The notes under the pieces are model-generated. The model was not told the DNA's origin. It made no database searches and was given only the letters and a program-made list of their open reading frames with translations. A stretch of 17,379 bases of DNA from Acholeplasmataceae bacterium (GTDB lineage: Bacteria > Bacillota_I > Bacilli_A > Acholeplasmatales > Acholeplasmataceae), in assembly GCA_016934175.1 (NCBI GenBank), contig JAFGTI010000022.1:1-17379 (forward strand). Reading direction: 5' to 3'. Below, one piece after another: positions 8,387 through 16,080 of this stretch (position 1 is the stretch's first letter; each line of letters starts with the position of its first letter). A program made the translations under genes and the position numbers.

Positions 8387-8401
8387 CTACTTTTTAAGTA
8401 G
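8387..8401. repeat. Short inverted repeat upstream of the desulfidase-like gene
   Basis: CTACTT and AAGTAG flank three T, giving a compact two-fold site about 30 bases upstream of the -10 box of the plus-strand gene. It could be a regulator site in the divergent region; the arms are only 6 bases long. Confidence 0.3.
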
Positions 8402-8429
8402 AACCAACATATAAATCTTTGATTTAGCG

Positions 8430-8438
8430 TGTTATAAT
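8430..8438 (+). promoter_or_regulatory. Extended -10 promoter of the desulfidase-like gene
   Basis: TGT followed by a perfect TATAAT (8433-8438) forms an extended -10 element with no good -35 box. The arrangement is the same as at the lipoprotein gene (3683-3691). Confidence 0.6.
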
Positions 8439-8469
8439 AAAAACAGTAAATAAATAATCAAGGGATGGC

Positions 8470-8476
8470 AAAGGGG
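8470..8476 (+). promoter_or_regulatory. Ribosome binding site deciding the start at 8483
   Basis: AAAGGGG lies 6 bases before the ATG at 8483. The earlier in-frame ATG at 8465 has AGGG touching it with no spacer, so 8483 is the better start. Confidence 0.6.
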
Positions 8477-8482
8477 TCTAAT

Positions 8483-9748
8483 ATGGATCAAATGACAGCA
8501 AAAAGATTGCTTGAAGGTAATTTGACTAAGACAATGGGATGCACTGATATTGGTGTAGTCGGTTATATTGCTTCAATCGGAGCTTACATTTTAAGAAACA
8601 ATAAAATTAAATCGATTGATCTTGTCATGAGCGAGGAACTTTATAAAAATAGCGTTAACGTCGGGGTTCCTGGCCTTAGAAAGAGTGGATTAGATAAAGC
8701 ACTTGCTTTAGGAATCTTACTAAAGAATCCTAAAAAACAGCTAAGTGTCTTTGAAAGTGTCACAAATTATGATATCGATAAAATCGAATCTCTATTAAGC
8801 GAGATTGATGTGTCCATTACGCATAAGAAATTTATTGATACTGTTATTTATGAAGAGTTGTTTATCACCTCTCATGAAGGTGATAAGGTGCGCATCATCA
8901 TTAAGGATTTTTATGATAATGTCGTCAGTGTTATCCGTAATGGTGAAAAACTTCCCGAATTTGAGAGACAGGAGTTACTTGGTAGAGTCAATAAATATAA
9001 GATTGATTCATATGATGAAATCTGTGATTTCGTAGAACAAGGTGATTTCTCTGAATTAGGTGAGTTATTTAATATCGCAGAGATTCAATATCAAAATGCT
9101 AGGGCAGAAATAAAGAAACAAGGCGGAAACTTTTTAGTCGAAGATTTATCTACCGATCAAAAGAGTTGTTTCTATGACTTATCAAACTTCGTCAGAGAAC
9201 ATATTGAAGTTCCTTCGAAAAAAAGAATGATTGGCGATATCTATACTGTTTATGGCGTTGCCGGAAGTGGGAACTTGGGTATTGGAACTTTAGTTACACC
9301 GATGTTTCTAAGTGATGCGTTTAATGTAAGTAAAGAAGAAAGAGAAAAACTTGTTGTTTTATCATTCTTCACGAGTGTCTATGTTAAACAAGAAATGAAT
9401 GTTGTGACAGTTCTATGTGGAACAGGGCATGCTACAGGATGTAGCAGTGCTGCTTGCATTACATATGTTAAAAAGGGAACAAGAGAACAAATCAAAGATG
9501 CGATCAATCTATACTTATCAACATCTATGGGATTTGTTTGTGATGGAGCGAAAGTATCTTGCACTTACAAAGTATCTTTTGCAGCAATGAATGGCATCAT
9601 CGCAGGAAAGATGGTTTTAGATGAATCCGTTGCTTGTGATGGCTTTGGATTGAATAAAGTAGACGTCGATCAAACAATCAAAAATTTGGGCAGACTAAAT
9701 AATGAGATTTTAAACTCAGCAAATAAAGGTATTATTGATCTCATTTAA
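8483..9748 (+). CDS. L-cysteine desulfidase / UPF0597 (serine dehydratase alpha-like) family protein
   Basis: The 421-residue protein matches the family of archaeal L-cysteine desulfidase and E. coli YhaM in length and in motif order: GCT near the N-terminus (C20), GSGNLGIG in the middle, a Cys-rich segment CGTGHATGCSSAAC (C312, C320, C325) and CDGAKVSCTYKVS (C353, C360). Family members hold an oxygen-sensitive [4Fe-4S] cluster and release sulfide or ammonia from cysteine or serine to give pyruvate, in the cytoplasm. The N-terminal motif here is GCTDIG where I recall GCTEP as the common form, so it may be a distinct subgroup and its substrate is uncertain. It is monocistronic, with its own extended -10 promoter and a strong terminator. 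No known cysteine-responsive leader is seen. If the 8465 start is used, six residues are added. Confidence 0.85.
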   Translation: MDQMTAKRLLEGNLTKTMGCTDIGVVGYIASIGAYILRNNKIKSIDLVMSEELYKNSVNVGVPGLRKSGLDKALALGILLKNPKKQLSVFESVTNYDIDKIESLLSEIDVSITHKKFIDTVIYEELFITSHEGDKVRIIIKDFYDNVVSVIRNGEKLPEFERQELLGRVNKYKIDSYDEICDFVEQGDFSELGELFNIAEIQYQNARAEIKKQGGNFLVEDLSTDQKSCFYDLSNFVREHIEVPSKKRMIGDIYTVYGVAGSGNLGIGTLVTPMFLSDAFNVSKEEREKLVVLSFFTSVYVKQEMNVVTVLCGTGHATGCSSAACITYVKKGTREQIKDAINLYLSTSMGFVCDGAKVSCTYKVSFAAMNGIIAGKMVLDESVACDGFGLNKVDVDQTIKNLGRLNNEILNSANKGIIDLI

Positions 9749-9783
9749 AAATAGAAAGTAATGAAATAATCAATTAATTCTTT

Positions 9784-9823
9784 AGAAATCTTAACACATT
9801 GTTCGTTAAGATTTCTTTTTTTT
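9784..9823 (+). terminator. Rho-independent terminator after the desulfidase-like gene
   Basis: A perfect 12-bp stem, AGAAATCTTAAC (9784-9795) with GTTAAGATTTCT (9805-9816), closes a 9-base loop and runs into a T tract. Confidence 0.9.
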
Positions 9824-9860
9824 ATATACTTTTTTATCAAGCAAATCATGTATTTTAAAG

Positions 9861-9901
9861 ACTTAAGAAAAACGTAAGAGTTTTGATAGAAAATCTTAAG
9901 T
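9861..9901. repeat. Inverted repeat upstream of the membrane GGDEF-HD-GYP gene
   Basis: ACTTAAGA (9861-9868) and TCTTAAGT (9894-9901) are perfect inverted arms, each containing the palindrome CTTAAG. Their centres are 33 bases apart, about three helical turns, upstream of a promoter candidate, so they could be paired regulator sites. Confidence 0.35.
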
Positions 9902-9929
9902 GACACGCGATTTATACATCTAAAGAATG

Positions 9930-9938
9930 TGATAAAAT
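9930..9938 (+). promoter_or_regulatory. Candidate extended -10 promoter for the gene at 10070
   Basis: TGA followed by TAAAAT (9933-9938) resembles the other extended -10 sites in the window. A competing candidate is the perfect -35 TTGACA at 9968-9973, which lacks a good -10 box (TTTATT at 17 bases, TATTTT at 19). Confidence 0.4.
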
Positions 9939-10069
9939 ATATGTAAATTAGAGAAAAAGTTATTTATTTGACATTTTTTTATGTTCTTTTTTTATTTTGT
10001 GGGTACGAATATACAAATTCTATTTCTCAAACTAGAATGATTATGCTTTTTGAAATTAGGTGAGTAAAT

Positions 10070-12946
10070 ATGATTAATAAATTAAAATTCATTTCGATAA
10101 GTATTATCTTTTTTAGTTTAATTTTTTTAACAATCTTCATTGAGTACACTCAAGACTTTCACTTAGTTGTTATTCATTTATATTATTTATTCATTGTTCT
10201 TGCAGCTTCATGGTATAAAAAATATTTACCTATAGCACTTATGATTCTAATCTCCTTACACTTTTTTAAAGATTACACTAATCTAAATGCTTTTCCATGG
10301 GATGCATTCTGGGAATCAATTTCACAAATATTTATTGCTGGCATACTTTATTTTCTTAATCTCAAGCAAGCCTCGATTACAAAACATCTAAAAACTTATA
10401 CGAATGTAACACAAACTGGAACCTGGGAATGGTATGTTCAAACTGATAAATCAATATATAGCTCAGAGTGGGCACATCTGATCGGTTACGAATTAGAAGA
10501 ATTAGGAACAACTAATTCTAGCACATTGAAAAACTTTATTCATCCAGATGATCTTGATCTTGTCATGAATAAATTAGATTATATATTTAGTCAACATATA
10601 GACACATATGAATCCGAATTTAGAATGAAACATAAAGATGGACATTGGGTATGGATATTAGATCGTGGGAAGATTATTAAATGGACTAAAGATCAAAAGC
10701 CTGAAGTTATGGTGGGAACACACACAGATATCAGCCAGATTAAAGAATTACAATTAAGTCTTAATTTTGAAATACAAAGATTCAAATCTTTGGTTAAGGC
10801 TTCTCCGGATATTATTTTTCAATTAGATAGAAATTTAATCTATACATCTGTTTTTGGTAAGTGGTCAAATGAACGAAAACTGGATGAAAATTTCTATATA
10901 GGAAGATCTATAGTTGATATTCATCAAGGAGCAGATGCAAAACTATGTTTGGATGCATGCGAAAAAGTATTTAAAGGTAAAACGGCAAGTTATGTCTGGA
11001 CAGAAACTAATAAAGAACAAGTAACTCATTATCAAACTATTTTGTCTCCACTCTATAATGATGCACACGAAGTAATTTCAATCGTTGGTATGGCAAGGGA
11101 TATTACCGAATTAAAAACAACACAACAAGAACTGGTAAATGCTAATGAGTTGACGCAATACATCATCGAATATGCTTCAAGTTCTGTTGCTGTTTTTGAT
11201 CTAAATATGAATTATGTATATGTTAGTCAGAGCTTTATTGAACAATATGAAATTAAAGAAAAAGATGTTATTGGAAAAAATCATTATGATTTATTTCCAA
11301 ACATATCAGAAGAAACAAGGTTATTAAATGATCATAGTATGCAAGGTGAAGTTATTCATAAAGATATTGATGAATATCATCACGCTGATGGACGCCTAGA
11401 TTTTAGCACATGGACGACAAGACCATGGTATAAATATGATGGGAAAATTGGTGGTATCATTTTATATAGTCAGTTTATTACGGATAATGTTAAATTAAAA
11501 AATGAACTGAATGACCGTATTGATGCATTGTTCATCGAGAAAAATCAAGCAGAATCAACACTACATTCAATTGGTGACGCTGTTATATCAACTGATAGTG
11601 ATGGCCTGATTGTTTCGATTAACCCTATTGCACAAGAATTAACAGGATGGACAAAAGATGAAGCCATTGGAACTTCGTTTATTGACGTTTTTAGTATTAC
11701 CAATGAAACAACAGGCAAAAGAACACACTGCCCAGTTAAATTAGCACTTGAAACAAAGAAACCTGTTAAACTTAAAAATCACACAATATTGAAATCAAAA
11801 ACAGGTCATAACTATTATATTGAAGATAGTGCATCGCCTATTAAAAATCAAAAGGGAGAAGTAACAGGCGCTGTATTAGTATTTAGAGATGTTACTGAAG
11901 AAAAGAAGAGACAAAGAGAAATCGAGTATATGAATTACCATGACTTCTCGACTAATCTTTACAATAGAAGATTCTTTGTTGAACAACTGAGTAAACTCGA
12001 TACTAAAGAAAACTATCCCTTAGGTATTATGATGATTGATCTGAATGGATTAAAAATATATAATGATGCTTTTGGACATGAAACTGGTGATATCGTCTTG
12101 AAAATAGTTGCTGATATCCTTTCAAAATCATGCACAGAAGTAGAGTTTGTATCACGTATTGGCGGTGACGAATTCACTATTATTATTCCTAACGCAACAG
12201 GAGAAAAGGTTGAAAAGATTAGTAATTGTATTTCAACATCATTAAAAGACAAGAAAGTTAATAATATACAGCTTTCATTAGCGATGGGTGTTGCTTATAA
12301 AGAAGAGGCAAGCCAAGATTTAGATGATGTGATTAAACGTTCAGAAAATGAAATGTATCGCAATAAGATTGCAGAAGGCATGAGTGTTCGTAATCATGCC
12401 ATTAGTGCAATTTTAAAAACATTGACCGATAAGTTTGATGAAGAACGTATCCATTCAGAAAGAGTTTCTAAAATTAGTTTAAGTATCGGTCAAGCTCTAA
12501 ATCTCTCTGATCGTGAGTTAAGAGAACTTGAAATGGCTGGATTATATCATGATATAGGTAAGATTGCTATTCCAGATTCAATATTAAAAAAACCTGCAAA
12601 ACTAACAGATGCAGAATATAATGTCATTAAGACACATACTGAAGTTGGATATCAAATTTTACGAGCAGCTGATGAATATTCAGATTTAGCTGAGTATGCG
12701 AGAAGTCATCATGAAAGATGGGATGGTAAAGGATACCCTCAGGGGTTAAAAGCTTTAGATATTCCGTTGTTTTCTAGAATTATCGCAGTTGCTGATTCTT
12801 TTGAAGCCATGACAGCTGATAGACCATATCGTAAGAAGATGAGTGATGAAGAAGCAATCAAAGAAATTGTAAGATGTTCTGGAACCCAGTTTGATCCAGA
12901 GATTGCAGATGTTTTTCTTACAAAGATTATGAATCAAAATTTATAA
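10070..12946 (+). CDS. Membrane-bound PAS(x4)-GGDEF-HD-GYP cyclic-di-GMP signalling protein
   Basis: The 958-residue protein starts with about four membrane helices (about 7-27, 31-48, 52-66, 85-99), a sensor module I cannot name. PAS folds follow at about 106-225, 237-350, 361-475 and 500-612, then GGDEF (623-770) and HD-GYP (777-958). Catalytic motifs look intact: SRIGGDEF (GGDEF 698-702), DLNGLK with ND and GH..GD, HDIGK (827-831) and HHExxDGxGYP (880-890). It should therefore be able to make and to hydrolyse cyclic-di-GMP at the membrane. The RxxD inhibitory site is missing (TEVE there). The common DxLT entry motif reads DFSTNLYNRR. From the last PAS onward it aligns closely with the protein ending at 2154, including 27 identical bases around HHERWDGKG. 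AGGTGA lies 6 bases before the ATG. The gene stands alone between terminators. Confidence 0.94.
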   Translation: MINKLKFISISIIFFSLIFLTIFIEYTQDFHLVVIHLYYLFIVLAASWYKKYLPIALMILISLHFFKDYTNLNAFPWDAFWESISQIFIAGILYFLNLKQASITKHLKTYTNVTQTGTWEWYVQTDKSIYSSEWAHLIGYELEELGTTNSSTLKNFIHPDDLDLVMNKLDYIFSQHIDTYESEFRMKHKDGHWVWILDRGKIIKWTKDQKPEVMVGTHTDISQIKELQLSLNFEIQRFKSLVKASPDIIFQLDRNLIYTSVFGKWSNERKLDENFYIGRSIVDIHQGADAKLCLDACEKVFKGKTASYVWTETNKEQVTHYQTILSPLYNDAHEVISIVGMARDITELKTTQQELVNANELTQYIIEYASSSVAVFDLNMNYVYVSQSFIEQYEIKEKDVIGKNHYDLFPNISEETRLLNDHSMQGEVIHKDIDEYHHADGRLDFSTWTTRPWYKYDGKIGGIILYSQFITDNVKLKNELNDRIDALFIEKNQAESTLHSIGDAVISTDSDGLIVSINPIAQELTGWTKDEAIGTSFIDVFSITNETTGKRTHCPVKLALETKKPVKLKNHTILKSKTGHNYYIEDSASPIKNQKGEVTGAVLVFRDVTEEKKRQREIEYMNYHDFSTNLYNRRFFVEQLSKLDTKENYPLGIMMIDLNGLKIYNDAFGHETGDIVLKIVADILSKSCTEVEFVSRIGGDEFTIIIPNATGEKVEKISNCISTSLKDKKVNNIQLSLAMGVAYKEEASQDLDDVIKRSENEMYRNKIAEGMSVRNHAISAILKTLTDKFDEERIHSERVSKISLSIGQALNLSDRELRELEMAGLYHDIGKIAIPDSILKKPAKLTDAEYNVIKTHTEVGYQILRAADEYSDLAEYARSHHERWDGKGYPQGLKALDIPLFSRIIAVADSFEAMTADRPYRKKMSDEEAIKEIVRCSGTQFDPEIADVFLTKIMNQNL

Positions 12947-12960
12947 AAAGTATAGTCGAT

Positions 12961-12995
12961 AAGATGAATAGGTAGTAACCTATTTGTCTTTTTTA
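12961..12995 (+). terminator. Rho-independent terminator after the second GGDEF-HD-GYP gene
   Basis: AAGATGAATAGGT (12961-12973) and ACCTATTTGTCTT (12978-12990) form 13 continuous pairs, two of them G-U in RNA, around an AGTA loop, then a T tract. Confidence 0.88.
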
Positions 12996-13087
12996 TTTCT
13001 GAATCAAAAGAAGTTAATCAAGCATAGAGAATAATAAATTCATCATATCTCATACAAAATGGTAAGAGATGCTAAAACCATTTAAAG

Positions 13088-13116
13088 TTCAAAAATGGGT
13101 ATTTTTGGCGTATAAT
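13088..13116 (+). promoter_or_regulatory. Candidate promoter of the flavoprotein-ABC operon
   Basis: TTCAAA (13088-13093), a 17-base spacer and a perfect TATAAT (13111-13116), about 40 bases before the first start codon. It is the only clear promoter candidate I see for the four genes to 16995. Confidence 0.55.
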
Positions 13117-13154
13117 AGGGTTAAACATAAGTGATATGTGAATGGAGAAAATAA

Positions 13155-14387
13155 ATGATTTATGATGCAATTATTATTGGTGGTGGACCAGCAGGATTAA
13201 TGACAAGTGGTATTCTTGAAAAAAATCAGATTAACTATCTCTTACTAGAAAAGAATGAGAAGGTCGGTAAAAAATTATTATTGACCGGTGGTAGACGCTG
13301 CAATGTCACAAATAATTTATCTGTCGATCGTTTCATTAACGCACTGAATCTCAAGCATAAAAAGTTTTTATATCATGCTTTAAGAACTTTCGGATCTGAA
13401 CAGATTATTGCGTATTTTAAAGGTCATAATCTTAATCTCAAGTTGGAAGAAGGATATAAGTATTTTCCTGAAACTGAAAAAAGTTTAAGCATCTTGGAAT
13501 CTTTAATCGAAGATATCGAACCTAAGAAAATGATAACAGAACATACAGTTAAGAAAATAGAAAAAGAAGAAAATATATTTATTATACATACGCAAGATGA
13601 AATCTTTAAAACAAGAAATGTCGTGATTGCAACGGGTTCTAACAGTTTTCCAACAACAGGAAGTAATGGTGATGGAATTGTTTTAGTTAAGCCATTTAAC
13701 ATTGAGTCACTTCCTTTTTATCCAGCAGAAACTCCTGTTTATTCTAAAGAGATTGTTAATCACTATTTAGATCTTCAAGGATATTCAATTCAAAATACAA
13801 TCGTAAAGATCAATGGATCAAACAAGAGGTATATAGGAGATGTTATCTTTACGCATTTTGGATTATCAGGTCCAGCAATTATGCATGCCTCAGAAGATAT
13901 TTATCAAATACTTAAAACATCAGATGTGAAGCTTTCATTCTCACTTGTTGGATTAACTAGAGAACAATTGATTGACCTATTAGAAAAAGCAAAAATCTCT
14001 CATGAAAAAATACTTAAAACATTAGAGAGTATCACAACAAAAAAGGTTGCTCAAAAATTACTAGATTTGACAGAAATTAATAACGTGAGTATCTTAGAAA
14101 TATCAAAGATGCATTTAAATCAGCTCATTGATCTTGCAACAAACTTCACTGTAAAAATAGATACAGTTGAATCAAAAGAACTCGCTTATGTCAATGCCGG
14201 TGGCATATTGACGCAAGCGCTTAATCCAAAAACTATGGAAGTTAAGAAGGTTGAAGGATTATATGCGATAGGTGAAACGGTTGATCTACATGGACCGATT
14301 GGCGGATTTAATATCACCATTGCATTATCAACAGGTTATATTTGTGCAATAGACATCACCAATAAAATTAAAGGAGAACATTTATGA
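13155..14387 (+). CDS. HI0933/YhiN-family FAD-dependent flavoprotein
   Basis: The 410-residue protein has the dinucleotide-binding start IIIGGGPAG (6-14), the glutamate at the end of the second strand (LLEKN), the family signature GGRRCNVTN (45-53), and a C-terminal FAD segment with NAGG, GLYAIGE and GPIGGFNITIAL. These features place it in the HI0933/YhiN/BaiN-like family at the usual length. The family is widespread but its physiological reaction is mostly unknown; members bind FAD and probably reduce or oxidise small molecules in the cytoplasm. GGAG (13144-13147) lies 7 bases before the ATG. Its stop TGA overlaps the ATG of the ABC ATPase gene by four bases (ATGA), so the two are probably translationally coupled. 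The pairing might mean it acts on the transported compound, or be mere operon packing. Confidence 0.92.
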   Translation: MIYDAIIIGGGPAGLMTSGILEKNQINYLLLEKNEKVGKKLLLTGGRRCNVTNNLSVDRFINALNLKHKKFLYHALRTFGSEQIIAYFKGHNLNLKLEEGYKYFPETEKSLSILESLIEDIEPKKMITEHTVKKIEKEENIFIIHTQDEIFKTRNVVIATGSNSFPTTGSNGDGIVLVKPFNIESLPFYPAETPVYSKEIVNHYLDLQGYSIQNTIVKINGSNKRYIGDVIFTHFGLSGPAIMHASEDIYQILKTSDVKLSFSLVGLTREQLIDLLEKAKISHEKILKTLESITTKKVAQKLLDLTEINNVSILEISKMHLNQLIDLATNFTVKIDTVESKELAYVNAGGILTQALNPKTMEVKKVEGLYAIGETVDLHGPIGGFNITIALSTGYICAIDITNKIKGEHL

Positions 14388-15256
14388 ACGCAATAGAGTT
14401 TAATAAACTGACGAAATTTTATGGGAAAGTAAAGGGATGCGAAGACATTGATTTTCAAGTTAAAGAAGGCGAAATCTTTGGTTTTATCGGACCTAACGGT
14501 GCGGGTAAGAGTACGACAATTAGAACGATGTTGTCTTTAATCTATCCCACAAGCGGATCGGTTACTATTTTTGGTAAGGACGCAATTAAATATGGTAGTG
14601 AAGTGAGAAAAGACATTGGATACCTTCCTTCTGAAATATTTTATTATGACAGAATGAAGGTTATTGATTTACTTAAATACTCAGCAAGTTTTTATGATCA
14701 TGACTGTACAAATAGAATTAAAGAACTATCTGAAATCATGGAACTTGATCTTAATCGTAAAATTCAAGATTTATCTTATGGCAATAAGAAAAAAGTTGGA
14801 ATTGTTCAAGGATTACTACACTCACCCAAATTGATTATTTTAGATGAACCTACAAGTGGACTTGATCCATTGATGCAACAAAAGTTTTTCAATCTTATCG
14901 TTGAAGAAAACAAAAAAGGAGCAACTGTTCTTTTTAGTTCTCATATTTTAAGTGAAGTTCAACAATTATGTAACCGGGTTGCTATTATTAAAGATGGCAG
15001 TATTGTGAGTATTCAAGATGTTAAAGCACTTTCTAAAGATTCTTATAAGAAGTTCACCATTCATGGTAAAGATTTGAATCATGGTAAATTCGATATTGAA
15101 GGTGTTTCAGAACTTAAAGCAACAGATAGTAAGGTCACCTTCTTTTTTAAAGGTGATGTGAATGAGATAGTTTCTATTATCTCAAATTTAAAATTGAAAG
15201 ATATCTTAATTGAAGAACCTACACTTGAAGAAATCTTCATGCACTACTACGAGTAG
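14384..15256 (+). CDS. ABC transporter ATP-binding protein (ABC-2 exporter type)
   Basis: The 290-residue protein is a single nucleotide-binding domain with Walker A GPNGAGKST (36-44), a signature written LSYGN (130-134) instead of LSGGQ, Walker B LIILDE with the D-loop SGLDP (150-161), and the switch histidine in SSH (187). The Q-loop position reads GYLPSE, a form I associate with ABC-2 exporters of the drug, bacteriocin or lipid type. About 70 C-terminal residues form an accessory domain. It should dimerise and drive the two permeases encoded next. It starts inside the flavoprotein stop codon, with AAGGAG (14371-14376) 7 bases upstream in that gene. The next gene follows after 8 bases. The substrate is unknown. 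Confidence 0.95.
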   Translation: MNAIEFNKLTKFYGKVKGCEDIDFQVKEGEIFGFIGPNGAGKSTTIRTMLSLIYPTSGSVTIFGKDAIKYGSEVRKDIGYLPSEIFYYDRMKVIDLLKYSASFYDHDCTNRIKELSEIMELDLNRKIQDLSYGNKKKVGIVQGLLHSPKLIILDEPTSGLDPLMQQKFFNLIVEENKKGATVLFSSHILSEVQQLCNRVAIIKDGSIVSIQDVKALSKDSYKKFTIHGKDLNHGKFDIEGVSELKATDSKVTFFFKGDVNEIVSIISNLKLKDILIEEPTLEEIFMHYYE

Positions 15257-15264
15257 GTGATGAC

Positions 15265-16068
15265 ATGAATATTTATAAATTTGAACTTAAAATGTTGAAG
15301 TCTTCAATCTTGATTTGGGGTCTATCAATTCCTTTGATTTTATTTTCTTATCAAGCATTTTATCCTACGATTGCTGCTGATACATACGCATTTGACCAGC
15401 TTATGGCTAATTATCCCGAAGAGTTATTGGCATTCTTTGGTATGAGACCAGATCTACCCATGAGTAGTTTATTAGGTTATTTCTCTTTGACATTTGGCAT
15501 GATGCAAATTCCATTATCGATTCAAGCTGCAAATTATGGATTTCATATGTTATCAGTTGAAGAAAGAGAAATGACTGCTGATTTCTTACTGAGTAAACCT
15601 GTTTCAAGAACAAAGATATTGATCTCTAAGTTTTTAGCAGCCTTTACCTCACTTACAATTATTAATGCAGGACTATGGGTGGCATCTATTGGATCTTTAC
15701 TGCTCTTTAAAGGTGATTCGGAACTTGTATTAAGAAATGTTGTTATCTTATTATCAACAGTTGTTTTATTTCAGTTGTTTTTCGTTGGTGTAGGCATGCT
15801 TATTTCTGTGTCTGTCAAAAAGATTACTAGTGTCATCGCTTATTCGATGTCTTTGGGTTTTGGTCTTTATATTGTTTTTGGTTTAAAATCTACTTTCTCT
15901 AATGACTTGCTTGCCTTAATAACGCCTTATGCATATTTTGAATCTGCTGAAATTTTAGTGACTGGAAAGTATAATCTTTTGTATACGTTAATTAATGTTG
16001 GCGTTATTATTGTCACATTTGGATTGAGCTATTTCTTGTATAAAAAAAGAAATATCCATTCACTATAG
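15265..16068 (+). CDS. ABC-2 type permease, first subunit
   Basis: The 267-residue protein has about six hydrophobic helices, near residues 12-30, 65-88, 118-140, 152-176, 182-205 and 236-258. Between helices 2 and 3 is the cytoplasmic motif EEREMTADFLLSKPVSRTKI, typical of ABC-2 permeases and probably the coupling segment that touches the ATPase. It ends in a basic tail (YKKRNIHSL). Its closest visible relative is the next gene, so the two probably form a heterodimeric channel for export. AGGTGA overlaps the upstream stop codon and lies only 4 bases before the ATG, again suggesting coupled translation. Confidence 0.88.
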   Translation: MNIYKFELKMLKSSILIWGLSIPLILFSYQAFYPTIAADTYAFDQLMANYPEELLAFFGMRPDLPMSSLLGYFSLTFGMMQIPLSIQAANYGFHMLSVEEREMTADFLLSKPVSRTKILISKFLAAFTSLTIINAGLWVASIGSLLLFKGDSELVLRNVVILLSTVVLFQLFFVGVGMLISVSVKKITSVIAYSMSLGFGLYIVFGLKSTFSNDLLALITPYAYFESAEILVTGKYNLLYTLINVGVIIVTFGLSYFLYKKRNIHSL

Positions 16069-16080
16069 GAGGACGTTGAT

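Larger units (their letters stand above)
9824..10069. other. Intergenic region before the membrane GGDEF-HD-GYP gene
   Basis: No coding frame is seen. It contains an 8-base inverted repeat (9861-9868, 9894-9901), an extended -10 element (9930-9938) and a perfect TTGACA (9968-9973). I looked for a cyclic-di-GMP riboswitch core and did not find one. If the 9930 promoter is used, a leader of about 125 bases precedes the gene. Confidence 0.55.

Noticed and set aside
8465..8482. Earlier ATG for the desulfidase-like gene
   Set aside because: Its AGGG touches the start codon with no spacer, while AAAGGGG is well placed for 8483. This remains possible but less likely.
9939..10069. Cyclic-di-GMP riboswitch in the leader of the second signalling gene
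   Set aside because: The long leader and gene type invited the idea, but I see neither the conserved core of the class I riboswitch nor a paired P1 stem.
2154..14387. Mycoplasma genetic code (TGA as tryptophan)
   Set aside because: TGA closes several genes at sensible ends and is followed by terminators or the next start; tryptophan is TGG throughout.
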